This document shows positions 8,927 to 17,312 of a stretch of DNA of 64,000 nucleotides, in pieces (positions within the stretch are counted from its first letter, which is position 1; every line of letters begins with the position of its first letter). The DNA lies in contig NZ_RBIL01000002.1 in the NCBI RefSeq assembly GCF_003633755.1, positions 744,001 to 808,000 on the forward strand, written 5' to 3'. Made by a program: the position numbers and the translations under genes. The notes beneath the pieces are model-generated. The model was not told where the DNA came from. It saw nothing but the letters and a program-made list of their open reading frames with translations, and did not search any database. Origin of the DNA: Solirubrobacter pauli (GTDB lineage: Bacteria > Actinomycetota > Thermoleophilia > Solirubrobacterales > Solirubrobacteraceae).

Positions 8927-11719
8927 CTACGGCTGCGTCGTCGACAGGGTGAACGTCAGCGACTTGCTGTACGTGCCCGTGCGCAGCGGATCGTTGGCCT
9001 TCACGAGCTGCGAGAACTCGAGGTTGACCTTGTCGTTGGCGACCGGCGCGCTCCAGCTGAGGAGGTTCAGCAGGGAGCCGACGTTGTTGTACGCGGTGCC
9101 GGTGTTGGCGGCGTTGCGCGCGCGGAGCTGCAGCGGCTCCGGCAGGACGAACGCGCCGTTGACCAGGTGACCGGTGCCCACCGTGGACGTGTCGGCCACG
9201 CTCAGGAGCGCGTCGCCGGCCGTCGAGGTGACGGTCGCCTCGGTCGTGCCCAGGTACGTCTGGTTCACGCCGGGCACGAACGAGCCGAGCTGCGCCGGGG
9301 CGCCGAGCGTGAGCGCCAGCGTGGCCGGGACGGAGCCGCCGACCGGGGCGGTGACCGGCACGTCCTGGCGGACGACGACCTTGAAGGTCTTCGGCGCCGA
9401 GGTGTTGCCGTTCGCGTCCTTGGCGACGCAGGTGACCGTGGTCGTGCCGACGGCGAACTTGGAGCCCGAGGCCGGGTCGCACGTGACGACCGGGTTCGGA
9501 TCCTCGTTGTCGGTGGCGGTGGGCAGCGTGTAGCTGACCGTCGTGCCGGTCTTGTCCGTCGTGGCGGTGGCGATGTCGGCCGGGACGGCGCCCAGCGTCG
9601 GGGCCTCCGTCTCGGCGTCCGTCAGGCCCGCCTTGGCGGCGGCGGCGTAGCCACCGACGAGCGGCAGCGTGACCTTCGACGTACGCGTGTCCAGCGTGAC
9701 GGCGACGTTGTTGTTGCCGGTGCCGTTGACGTCGCTGGTGTTGGTGCCGCCGACGATGATCGCGACCTGATGGCCGGCCTTGAAGATGTGCTCGGTGGCC
9801 ATCGTCACGACCGGGACGCGGAACTTCTCGCCGATCGTGACCGGCTTGACGGCCGGGTCGCCGAAGACGAGCGAGTCGCGGTTCGTCGAGTCACGGACGC
9901 CGCGCGTGACGCGCCACTGCGTCCCGTCGGTGAACGTCGGGTCCAGCTCGGCGTAGCAGGCGTTGTCGACCTCACGCGGCTGCAGGGTGCAGGCGGCGCC
10001 GAGGGTCTCGCACGGCGTGCCGGCCTCGCCCGTGACCGCGTTCAGGCCCGCGTCGCCCCAGCAGGAGCGGCGCGTCTGGGTGGCCAGGCCCTCGTCGTTC
10101 GTGCGCGAGACCTGGCGGAACGCCTGGCGCGTGCCGTCGGCGTTCAGGACGCCGTAGTCGCCGACGATGACGCTGAAGTTCGTCTGCGTCGCGCCGATCG
10201 AGGCCGCCAGGTCGGCGATCGCGGTGCCGGAGAGGCGCAGGTCGGCCTTCAACGGGCCCGACAGGAACACGCGGCGGTTGGCCTGCGAGCCCGTCGGGGA
10301 GTTCATCAGCGCGTTCTCGTTCGTGGTGGTCAGCGCGGTGTAGCCGAGCGAGTCGGCGGCGCCGCCGCCGGCCTTGCCGCCGAGCGTGCCGGCCGCGGCC
10401 GGGTCGCTGGTGGCGCGCAGGAACAGGTCCACGTTCTGCGTGCCGGGGATCGGCCAGCTGGCGTAGTCCTTCCAGACCTTGGACTCGTCCTCGATCGAGA
10501 CCGCCGGCTCCTTCTCGATGCCGTTGTCGACGCCGTAGAGGTAGTGGTCGAACCAGCGGTGCAGCGTGTCGACCCACTCCGCGCGACGCGAGTCGAACGG
10601 ATCCTCGTGGCCGGCGCGCAGGAGCCACAGCTTGCGCGGGACGTTGTTCTTGCCGAGCGCGTCCCACCACATCGCCATGTGGTCCATCTTCACGTTGTCG
10701 TCCTGGAAGCCGTGCGTGGCGAAGACGGCGGCCTTGACCTTGCTCGCGTCCTTGACGTAGTCACGGTCGTTCCAGAACTTGTTGATGTCGCCGTGCGAGT
10801 CACCGTCGCCGGTGTCCTCGTTGGCGTCGTTGTTGATCTCCTGGTTGACGTTCCAGCAGGCCGTCGGGGCGGCGGCGGAACCACGGCGGTTGGGCAGGTT
10901 GATGCCGCCGGCGTGGCCGCTCGGAGCGGTGCCCGGGTACGTGATGCCGGGGTTCAGGCTGCCGCCGGGGTAGTTCGAGTTCTGGCGGATGCCGCCGCGG
11001 CGCGAGTAGTTGTACCAAGCGGAGATGGCCGAGATCGGGACGATCGTCTTGAGGCCTTCGACGCCCGTGGCGGCGACGCCGTTGGACAGCGTGCCGTCGT
11101 AGGACTTGCCGATCATCGCGGACGAGCCGTTGTGCCAGTCGGCGACGACGGGCGCGTCGAGGTCGGGCGTCGTGGACGTGCCGGCCTTCGGCTTGTAGGC
11201 GACGACACGGCCGTTGAGCCAATCGACGACGGACTTCTCGCCGGCGATGTCGGTCGGGCCGCCGTGCATCGGGCAGCCTTCCTCGGTGTAGCCCGTGCCG
11301 TTCATCTGCGCGAGCACGTAGGCGTAGCCGCGCGGAAGGAAGTAGTTGTCGTAGAACAGCGGCCAGCGGTCGTTGACGTTGTCGTTGTTCCAGTCCGACA
11401 TGCACTGCGCCTCGTTGCCGCGGCAGCTCGTGACGTAGTACGGGCTCGGATCGATGATCGCCGGCATCTTGTTCGTCGCCGACGACGCGGCCGGGCGGAT
11501 GACGTCCGCCGTCACGTAGTCCATCTTGCCGTTGCGGTCGACGTCGATGCCGGGCTGCGGAATGAGCACGCGCTCGCGGATCGCCGTCTTGTAGTCGTAC
11601 ACGGCCTTGGTCTTGCCGTTCTCCAACTGCGGGGTCTGCGCCTGCGCGGCGCCTGCCCCGAGTGCGAGCATCGCCAGCGTCAAACCACTCGCGGCGAGCC
11701 CTTTCACCCCAATCCTCAT
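8927..11719 (-). CDS. Secreted X-Pro dipeptidyl-peptidase-like (CocE/S15) hydrolase with HYR domain
   Basis: 930 aa. A signal peptide (MRIGVKGLAASGLTLAMLAL, cleaved after AAQAQ) is followed by an S15-type alpha/beta hydrolase domain. The nucleophile is in MIGKSYDG (Ser about 206), the acid in HGFQDDNV (about 340) and the His in RAGHEDPF (about 370). A PepX_C beta-sandwich (LRLSGTAIADLAASIG) comes next, then a HYR-type Ig-like domain (about 710-800; CDPASGSKFAVGTTTVTC with paired Cys) and a C-terminal domain ending YSKSLTFTLSTTQP. Secreted exo-peptidase or esterase activity is inferred. ATG 11719 has a GGAGGG ribosome binding site 3-8 nt upstream. A paralogue lies immediately upstream and lacks the HYR domain. 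Confidence 0.88.
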   Translation of the reverse strand: MRIGVKGLAASGLTLAMLALGAGAAQAQTPQLENGKTKAVYDYKTAIRERVLIPQPGIDVDRNGKMDYVTADVIRPAASSATNKMPAIIDPSPYYVTSCRGNEAQCMSDWNNDNVNDRWPLFYDNYFLPRGYAYVLAQMNGTGYTEEGCPMHGGPTDIAGEKSVVDWLNGRVVAYKPKAGTSTTPDLDAPVVADWHNGSSAMIGKSYDGTLSNGVAATGVEGLKTIVPISAISAWYNYSRRGGIRQNSNYPGGSLNPGITYPGTAPSGHAGGINLPNRRGSAAAPTACWNVNQEINNDANEDTGDGDSHGDINKFWNDRDYVKDASKVKAAVFATHGFQDDNVKMDHMAMWWDALGKNNVPRKLWLLRAGHEDPFDSRRAEWVDTLHRWFDHYLYGVDNGIEKEPAVSIEDESKVWKDYASWPIPGTQNVDLFLRATSDPAAAGTLGGKAGGGAADSLGYTALTTTNENALMNSPTGSQANRRVFLSGPLKADLRLSGTAIADLAASIGATQTNFSVIVGDYGVLNADGTRQAFRQVSRTNDEGLATQTRRSCWGDAGLNAVTGEAGTPCETLGAACTLQPREVDNACYAELDPTFTDGTQWRVTRGVRDSTNRDSLVFGDPAVKPVTIGEKFRVPVVTMATEHIFKAGHQVAIIVGGTNTSDVNGTGNNNVAVTLDTRTSKVTLPLVGGYAAAAKAGLTDAETEAPTLGAVPADIATATTDKTGTTVSYTLPTATDNEDPNPVVTCDPASGSKFAVGTTTVTCVAKDANGNTSAPKTFKVVVRQDVPVTAPVGGSVPATLALTLGAPAQLGSFVPGVNQTYLGTTEATVTSTAGDALLSVADTSTVGTGHLVNGAFVLPEPLQLRARNAANTGTAYNNVGSLLNLLSWSAPVANDKVNLEFSQLVKANDPLRTGTYSKSLTFTLSTTQP

Positions 11720-11837
11720 TTGCCCTCCGGCTGTTAGACCCAGTGCCGTCCTCCGATGACGGCTTGGGGGCAACGTTAAGGGGTCGTAAGCGGATCCGCC
11801 CTAGACATTTTGTCCACAGGGCGTGGGGATCTCTCAA

Positions 11838-11878
11838 CGTCCGCCGGCCGCGAAGCAGCGCTTCGCAACCGGCGGACG
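11838..11878 (-). terminator. Strong two-part hairpin terminator between paralogues
   Basis: Outer arms CGTCCGCCGG (11838-11847) and CCGGCGGACG (11869-11878) enclose an inner perfect stem GCGAAGC/GCTTCGC with a 3-nt loop. It lies 14 nt beyond the stop of the upstream paralogue (11892), so the two hydrolase genes are probably separate transcription units. Confidence 0.75.
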
Positions 11879-11891
11879 AGCGGGAGATGAG

Positions 11892-14300
11892 CTAGGGCTG
11901 AGTGGTGCTCAGCGTGAACGTGACGGTCTTGCTGTAGGAGCCCGTCCGGAGGGGATCCTTGTCCTTGATGAGCTGCTTGAACGTGATGCCCACCTTCTCG
12001 GACGAGGTGGGGCCGTTCCACGTGCTCTTCGCGAACTCGACGCGCAGCGGCTCGGCGAGTGAGAACGCGCCGTTGGTGAGGAAGCCCGGCTCGGACACGG
12101 ACAGCGTCGCGTTGCCGGCCGTGCTGGTCACGGTGGCGTCGGTGGTCGCCGCGTAGTCACGGGTGACGCCCGGCGTGAACGTCGGGAACGCCGCCGGGGC
12201 GCCGAGCGTGAGGCTCAGCGTCGCCGGGACCGTGCCGCCGACCGTGCCCTGCGGGTCGGTGAACGTCCCCGACTCGACCAGGGTCTGCGCGCCGCCGACC
12301 AGCGGAAGCGTGATCTTCGAGCGCCGCGTGTCGATCGTGATCGGCTGCGCCGCGGAGATCGCGGACGGAAGGCCGAGGCTCGCCGACGCGCCCTGGCCGT
12401 ACAGGTTCGCCGTCACGATGATCGAGATCCGGTTGCCGGCCTTGAAGATGTGCTCCGTCGGCTGCAGCGGGATGTCGTAGTCGTTGAACGCGCCCGGGAC
12501 CGCCTCGAAGTTCGGCGTGTACCAGTACGTGTCCTTCTGCCGCGAGTCCAGCGTGCCACGCGTGACGCGCCACTCGTTGATCGGCGCGGCCGGCGGGACG
12601 TTGACGCGCTTGTCGACCTCGAGATAGCACGCGTTGTCGACGCCGATGCCCGCCGTCGTGCACTCGGCACCGAGCGTCGGGCACGCGTTGTTGTCGGTGC
12701 TGGTCGCGCCCCAGCAGGTGCGCTTCGTGCCGTTCTGGACGCCGTCGCCCGTGCGCGAGGTCTGGATCGTCGGACCGATCTCGGCGACGACCGCCGAGAG
12801 GTTGCTCTGCGTGGTGCCGAGGGCGGCGCGCAGGTTCAGGACCGCCGTGCCCGACAGGCGCACGTCCTTCGTGAGCGGCGGTGAGATGAACACGCGGCGG
12901 TTCGTCTGCTGGCCTTCAGGCGAGGCCATCAGCGTGGCCTCGCTGACGTTCGCGCCCGTGTTCTGGAACGTCAGCGTGTCGGCCGTGCCGCCACCGGCGA
13001 CGCCGCCGAGCGTGCCCGCGCCGTCGTGGCTCGAGCCGCCGCGCAGGTACACGTCGGTGGTCTGCGTGCCGGGGATCGGCCACGACGTGTAGTTCTTCCA
13101 CACGTTCGGCTCATCCTCGATCGTGACCGACGGCTCGGCGCCGATGCCGTTGTTGATGCCGTGCAGCTCCTGGTCGAACCAGCGGTGCAGGGTGTCGACC
13201 CACTCGGCGCGACGCTGCTCGAACGGATCGGTGTGCCCCGCGCGCAGCAGCCACATCTTCGTCCGGACGTTGTTGGCCTTCAGCGCCTTGTACCAGAGGC
13301 CGACGTGGTCCATGCGGACGTTGTCGTCCTGGAAGCCGTGGACGATGAAGACCGAGGCCTTGACCTTGTCGGCGTCCTTGTTGTGGTCGCGATCGCGCCA
13401 GAACTCGTTGATGTCGCCGTGCTCGTCGCCGTCGAGCGCGTCCTGCTGGGCGCGGACGGGAGCGCAGAAGACCTGGCGTGTGACCGGTCCGTCCGGCGTC
13501 TGCACCATCGGCGGACGCAGGCCGGTGTCGGCGTTGACGCCGGCGATGCCGCTCGAGAGCCCGCTCGGGTAGTTGTTGTTGTGGCGGATGCCCGCGGTGC
13601 GCGAGTAGTTGTACCAAGCGGAGATCGCGCTGATCGGGACGATCGTCTTGAGGCCTTCGACGCCCGTCGCGGCCGTGCCGTTGGCGAACGTGCCGTCGTA
13701 GGACTTGCCGATCATGGCCGAGGAGCCGTTGTGCCACGTGGCGGTGGAGGGCACGGTGCCGTCGACCGTCGTGTAGCCCGGGACGCGCCCGTTGAGCCAG
13801 TCGACGACGGCCTTGAAGCCGGCGATGTCGGTCGGGCCGCCGTGCCAGACGCAGCCCGTCGAGAACGCGGTGCCGAGCGAGTGCGCCGCGATGAACGCGT
13901 AGCCGCGCGGCACGAAGTAGTTGTCGTAGAAGAGCGGGAAGCGGTCCAGCGTCCCGTTGGCGTTCGTGATGATGCGCTGCGCCTCGTTGCCACGCCCGTT
14001 GGACGTGTAGTACGGGCTCGGGTCGATGATCGCGGGGACCTTGACCGCCGGACCGGACTCCTTCGGGCGGACGATGTCGATCGCGATCCGGTCCGTCACG
14101 CCGTCGCTGTCGGTGTCGGTGCCGGCCACCGGGATGAACACCCGCTCACGCACCGCCTGCGTGTAGTCGAACACCGGTGCCGTCTTGCCGTCGGCGCCCA
14201 CGGTCACCGTCGGCCCCTGCGCCTGAGCCGTGCCGACTCCCAGGCCCAACGTCGCCAGCGTCAACGCGCCCGCGACGAGACCTCGAACCTTCAGTCCCAT
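11892..14300 (-). CDS. Secreted X-Pro dipeptidyl-peptidase-like (CocE/S15) hydrolase, shorter paralogue
   Basis: 802 aa, paralogous along its length to the next gene. Signal peptide (MGLKVRGLVAGALTLATLGL, AQAQ cleavage), nucleophile motif MIGKSYDG (Ser about 200), HGFQDDNVRMDH, RAGHTDPFEQRRAEWVDTLH and the same C-terminal module ending YSKTVTFTLSTTQP. It lacks the HYR domain. The start ATG 14300 has a GGGAGGG ribosome binding site 4-10 nt upstream. The two proteins share long identical stretches around the active site (for example ATGVEGLKTIVPISAISAWY) but differ in surface loops, consistent with duplication followed by substrate divergence. Peptidase versus acyl-esterase activity cannot be told from sequence alone. 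Confidence 0.88.
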   Translation of the reverse strand: MGLKVRGLVAGALTLATLGLGVGTAQAQGPTVTVGADGKTAPVFDYTQAVRERVFIPVAGTDTDSDGVTDRIAIDIVRPKESGPAVKVPAIIDPSPYYTSNGRGNEAQRIITNANGTLDRFPLFYDNYFVPRGYAFIAAHSLGTAFSTGCVWHGGPTDIAGFKAVVDWLNGRVPGYTTVDGTVPSTATWHNGSSAMIGKSYDGTFANGTAATGVEGLKTIVPISAISAWYNYSRTAGIRHNNNYPSGLSSGIAGVNADTGLRPPMVQTPDGPVTRQVFCAPVRAQQDALDGDEHGDINEFWRDRDHNKDADKVKASVFIVHGFQDDNVRMDHVGLWYKALKANNVRTKMWLLRAGHTDPFEQRRAEWVDTLHRWFDQELHGINNGIGAEPSVTIEDEPNVWKNYTSWPIPGTQTTDVYLRGGSSHDGAGTLGGVAGGGTADTLTFQNTGANVSEATLMASPEGQQTNRRVFISPPLTKDVRLSGTAVLNLRAALGTTQSNLSAVVAEIGPTIQTSRTGDGVQNGTKRTCWGATSTDNNACPTLGAECTTAGIGVDNACYLEVDKRVNVPPAAPINEWRVTRGTLDSRQKDTYWYTPNFEAVPGAFNDYDIPLQPTEHIFKAGNRISIIVTANLYGQGASASLGLPSAISAAQPITIDTRRSKITLPLVGGAQTLVESGTFTDPQGTVGGTVPATLSLTLGAPAAFPTFTPGVTRDYAATTDATVTSTAGNATLSVSEPGFLTNGAFSLAEPLRVEFAKSTWNGPTSSEKVGITFKQLIKDKDPLRTGSYSKTVTFTLSTTQP

Positions 14301-14375
14301 CAACCCTCCCTCGGTAAAAGACCTGCTCCTCCAAGTCGTGAGGTTGACGTGAGAGCTGCGTGATGTACACACGGG

Positions 14376-14399
14376 AGGCGTGGAGTTGGCTCCACGCCT
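14376..14399 (-). terminator. Hairpin terminator after the P-loop-like gene
   Basis: A perfect 10-bp stem AGGCGTGGAG / CTCCACGCCT with TTGG loop lies 16 nt after the stop at 14415. Confidence 0.7.
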
Positions 14400-14414
14400 T
14401 TCGTCCAGGTCGGC

Positions 14415-15053
14415 TCAGTCGTCCGCTGGCGGCGGCGCGAAGATGATCTTCTTGAGCTCCTCGACGTTGCGTCCGCCCAGGCGCAGCGAGGTCATGAAGC
14501 CCTCCTGGCCGAGCTCGCCCGCGTCCAGGCGGTTGCGCAGGTCGGTCAGCGGCGCGCGGTCCTCCTCGGCCACGGAGTCCTTGCCGGCCTCGACGAGGAT
14601 GATGTGGCGGGCGCGCCGATGCGCGGCGGCGGCACGGACGTAGCGCTCGCGCTCCTCGGCGCTGAGCCCCTCGACCGGAACGACGACCGAGGCGCCCGCG
14701 GCGAACCGCTTGGCCACGGCGGCGTCGAGCAGCGTCTGCGCCTTGGCGTCGATCTCCTCGGCGGCGACCTTGCCCGCCAGCAGCGCCTTGACCTTGTCGA
14801 GCGAGAAGACGGTGCTCTGCTCCTCGATCACGCGCGCGACGAACTTCGCGCGCAGCGCGGGATCCGCGCAGACGATCACCAGGAGCGAGCCCGGGTTGTA
14901 GCGCATGCGGAACGTGGGGGAGAGCACGCGGCCGCGCACCGACACGTCCTGCTGGCGCGGCGGACGCTCGGCCTCGCCCGCCTTACGCGGACGGTCCGAA
15001 GACCAGCCGCCTCGCTCGTTGTCTCCGATTTTGACGCTGCGCGGCTGGGACAT
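14415..15053 (-). CDS. Degenerate P-loop kinase-like protein (PNK fold suspected)
   Basis: 212 aa. After a polar N-terminus (about 50 residues) a segment NPGSLLVIVCADPALRAKFV occupies the place of a P-loop but lacks the GxxGxGK[ST] residues. Downstream pieces resemble polynucleotide-kinase-type proteins: AAVAKRFAAGASVVVPVEGL where the family has a lid and VDATN-like strand, AAAAHRRARHIILVEAG, and a LTDLRNRLDAGELGQEGF stretch. I infer a PNK-like fold that has lost ATP binding; this rests on pattern only. The ATG at 15053 immediately follows a 7-bp hairpin. It is probably transcribed with the EAL-HDOD gene upstream (31 nt between them). Function unknown. Confidence 0.55.
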   Translation of the reverse strand: MSQPRSVKIGDNERGGWSSDRPRKAGEAERPPRQQDVSVRGRVLSPTFRMRYNPGSLLVIVCADPALRAKFVARVIEEQSTVFSLDKVKALLAGKVAAEEIDAKAQTLLDAAVAKRFAAGASVVVPVEGLSAEERERYVRAAAAHRRARHIILVEAGKDSVAEEDRAPLTDLRNRLDAGELGQEGFMTSLRLGGRNVEELKKIIFAPPPADD

Positions 15054-15072
15054 GGCTCGTATTAAACGAGCC
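15054..15072 (-). promoter_or_regulatory. Hairpin abutting a start codon
   Basis: GGCTCGT-TTAAT-ACGAGCC forms a perfect 7-bp stem whose 3' arm touches the ATG at 15053. No Shine-Dalgarno is present. It could limit translation initiation or end the upstream transcript. Confidence 0.4.
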
Positions 15073-15084
15073 GTCCCGGCGCGT

Positions 15085-16308
15085 TCAGTTAGAAAGCTGG
15101 ACCAGAGCGCCGTCGGTCCAGTCGAGCGCCTCGCCGTACGCGTGCGCGATGTCGACCAGGCTGACGCCGGTGGCGACGCACTTCTCGAACTCGCCGGCCT
15201 CGTATGCGAGCACCCCGGCGAGGACCTTGCCCTCCGGTCCTTCGCGCTCGGCGAGCGCGCGCGTCGTGCGCTCGTCGAACGGCAGCTCGGCCAGCAGGTC
15301 GGGCATCCGCAGGCCCAGGAGCGCGTCCACGACCGAGAACAGGCCGACCGTGAAGCCGCGGTCGGCCTCGGCGCCGGGTGTGCGCGCCGACACCAGCTCG
15401 CAGAGGCGCGCGCGGAGCAGGCCGGTCTCGAGCAGGTGGCTCGGGCGGTCGTTGATGCCGGCGAGAACGAGCAGGGCCGCCCAGCGGCGGACCGTCGTGG
15501 TGCCCAGCGCCATCAGCGCCTGGCGGATGGTGCCGACCGGGGCGCGGCCCCCGTAGAAGGCCGAGTTGGCGAGCTTGACGAGCTTGAGCGAGAGCCCGGG
15601 GTCCTCCGCGATCACACGCTCGAGCTGCTCGAACGTGGCCGACTCGCCCGCGGAGAGCATCGACAACGCGCGCAGGCGATAGGTCGGGACGGACGCGCCC
15701 TGGACCACGACCGGCTCGGCGAAGTACTGGCCCTGGAAGGCGTCGAACCCGAGCCCGCGGCAGAAGCCGTAGACCTGGCGGTCGGGCACGCCGTCGGCGA
15801 TCACGTTCAGCCCGCGCCCGCGGGCGGCGTTCACGTCGCCCTCGATCTCATCCTCGGAGCGGTCGCGGACGTCGATCTTCACGCTCTCGGCGAGGTCGAG
15901 CAGCGCGTCGGAGGCGGTCGCCTCGCGGTAGTCGTCGAGCGCGAGCCGGAAGCCGGCCGCGCGCACGTCCCGCAGGACCGCGAGCAGCTCGTCGTCGACG
16001 TGCTCGTCGGCCGCGAGCTCCAGCACGACCCGCTGCGGGTCCAGCGGCAGCGGGTTGACCAGCAGCAGGAACTCGCGCGTGACGTCGACGTGGGCCGGGC
16101 GGTCCCCGACGAGCTTGTGCAGCCCGATGTCCGCGATCGCCTGCGCGAGCACGATCGCGGTCGCCTCGTGCGGGTGGGCTTCAGGAGGCGTCAGCAGCTC
16201 GAAGCCGACGATGCGCTCGACGTGGTCGAGGATCGGCTGGCGGGCGACGACGACCGCGGCGGCACTCCGCGTGTCCGTCTCCCTGGCAAACCGAGTGCTG
16301 TTGGACAT
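15085..16308 (-). CDS. EAL-HDOD signalling protein (YuxH/CdgJ type)
   Basis: 407 aa. The N-terminal about 200 residues are an EAL-like domain (VARQPILDHVERIVGFELLT; LALDDYREATASDALLDL; VKIDVRD). The catalytic E-[AV]-L and metal-binding residues are replaced: GFELLTPPE where EALLR is expected, so c-di-GMP hydrolysis is unlikely. The C-terminal half is an HDOD domain (EDPGLSLKLVKLANSAFY, VGTIRQALMALGTTTVRRW, GLFSVVDALLGLRMPDLL). Such proteins act as signalling scaffolds in motility and stress pathways. The ATG at 16308 is followed directly by the conserved region; TAGGTG lies 4 nt upstream. Confidence 0.85.
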   Translation of the reverse strand: MSNSTRFARETDTRSAAAVVVARQPILDHVERIVGFELLTPPEAHPHEATAIVLAQAIADIGLHKLVGDRPAHVDVTREFLLLVNPLPLDPQRVVLELAADEHVDDELLAVLRDVRAAGFRLALDDYREATASDALLDLAESVKIDVRDRSEDEIEGDVNAARGRGLNVIADGVPDRQVYGFCRGLGFDAFQGQYFAEPVVVQGASVPTYRLRALSMLSAGESATFEQLERVIAEDPGLSLKLVKLANSAFYGGRAPVGTIRQALMALGTTTVRRWAALLVLAGINDRPSHLLETGLLRARLCELVSARTPGAEADRGFTVGLFSVVDALLGLRMPDLLAELPFDERTTRALAEREGPEGKVLAGVLAYEAGEFEKCVATGVSLVDIAHAYGEALDWTDGALVQLSN

Positions 16309-16376
16309 AGACCACCTATCGACGCGAGGACAACCGCACTTTAGGCGCTGACCGTCGACACGGGCGCGCCGATCCC

Positions 16377-16405
16377 TTGTGTCAGATTGTCAGACAAGTT
16401 AGGCT
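16377..16405 (+). promoter_or_regulatory. Promoter TTGTGT-N17-TAGGCT, leaderless
   Basis: The -35 (16377-16382) and -10 (16400-16405) are 17 nt apart, and the -10 ends 8 nt before ATG 16414. No ribosome binding site is present, so the transcript is predicted to begin at the start codon. Confidence 0.55.
16387..16397 (+). promoter_or_regulatory. FadR/GntR-type operator (TTGTCAGACAA)
   Basis: A perfect 11-bp palindrome that matches the FadR-subfamily consensus TNGTNNNACNA at every fixed position. It sits in the promoter spacer of the operon that encodes a GntR/FCD regulator, so autorepression is the simple reading. An upstream GTCAGA repeat (16381-16386) precedes it. Confidence 0.6.
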
Positions 16406-16413
16406 CCCGCGTC

Positions 16414-16674
16414 ATGGAGGAGAGCTGGGCCCAGGCGGTGGAAGCCGTCGTCTACGAGCTTGCGCGGCACAACGGCGAGAGCCCGATGGATCGTGGCCGT
16501 GCCCTGCGTCGGCGCGTCAGCGACCTCGCGGGTGACCTCGGTTGGGCGCGCGCGTTCGACCAGCTCGCCGCCGAGCGAGGCTGGCGCCGGGAGGAATCCG
16601 GCGCCGAATCCGAGGCCCGCGTGCGGGCACTGGTCCATTGCGCCGCCCGGGTAGGTACGCTCATGGCCGCCTGA
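16414..16674 (+). CDS. Small hypothetical protein (86 aa) co-transcribed with GntR regulator
   Basis: 86 aa, MEESWAQAVEAVVYELARHN at the start, acidic and helical, no membrane segment or known motif. It follows a leaderless promoter and ends one nucleotide into the ATG of the GntR regulator (TGATG), so the two are co-translated. A weaker TTG start at 16387 is possible but would lie upstream of the predicted transcription start. I do not recognise a family; a helper of the regulator is one guess. Confidence 0.7.
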   Translation: MEESWAQAVEAVVYELARHNGESPMDRGRALRRRVSDLAGDLGWARAFDQLAAERGWRREESGAESEARVRALVHCAARVGTLMAA

Positions 16675-17312
16675 TGAGCGGTCTTGCCGTCACCCCGATC
16701 TCGACGACCGAAGCGGTCGTGGTCTCGCTCCGCGAGAAGATCCTTGACGGCGCCATCGAGCCCGGGCAGCCGTTGCCCGAGGCCGATCTGACCCGCGAGT
16801 TCGGCGTCGCGCGTCCCACCGTGCGCGCCGCCATCCAGACGCTGTGCCACGAGGGCCTGCTCAAGCGCGAGCGCAACCGCAGCGCGTTCGTGCCGCTGCT
16901 CTCGCGCGAGGAGGTGCTGGACCTCTTCAGCGTCCGCATCCCGATCGAGCGCCTGATCGTGCGTGAGCTGCTCACGCGCGGAGGGTCGCTGGACGAGGTG
17001 CACGCCGCCCTCGGGCCGCTGACGGAGCTCCGGACGGACTCGCCGTGGAGCGCGGTCGTGGACGCCGACATGGGCTTCCACGGTGCGCTGGCCCGCGCGG
17101 TCGGCAGCCCCCGCCTGGAGCGCCTCTACCTGTCGATGAGCGGCGAGATCCGCCTCTGCATCGCGCAGCTGCGTCCGTCGTGGGCGTCACCCGCGGCGCT
17201 GGGCGCCGAGCACCGGGACCTGCTGGCCGTGATCGAACGCGGCGACGTGGCCGAGGCCGAGGCGCGCATGACCGCGCACCTCGACCGTGCCGTCCACGAC
17301 CTAACCGACTGA
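16674..17312 (+). CDS. GntR-family (FadR/FCD subfamily) transcriptional regulator
   Basis: 212 aa. N-terminal winged helix (REKILDGAIEPGQPLPEADL then REFGVARPTVRAAIQTL), C-terminal FCD all-helical effector domain with the metal-binding pattern Asp/His residues in DADMGFHGAL, AEHRDLLAVI and AHLDRAVH. FCD regulators sense small carboxylates or related metabolites and usually repress the adjoining catabolic genes. The 3' end overlaps the convergent iron alcohol dehydrogenase by 12 bp. An operator-like palindrome in its own promoter (16387-16397) supports autoregulation. Confidence 0.9.
   Translation: MSGLAVTPISTTEAVVVSLREKILDGAIEPGQPLPEADLTREFGVARPTVRAAIQTLCHEGLLKRERNRSAFVPLLSREEVLDLFSVRIPIERLIVRELLTRGGSLDEVHAALGPLTELRTDSPWSAVVDADMGFHGALARAVGSPRLERLYLSMSGEIRLCIAQLRPSWASPAALGAEHRDLLAVIERGDVAEAEARMTAHLDRAVHDLTD

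Noticed and set aside
16640-16663. GGGTAGGTA followed by ATG as another leaderless start
   Set aside because: That ATG is followed by two codons and a stop; it is the end of the 86-aa gene.
17301-17312. Overlap of the GntR and alcohol dehydrogenase genes as a special regulatory feature
   Set aside because: Short convergent 3' overlaps are common throughout this compact window.
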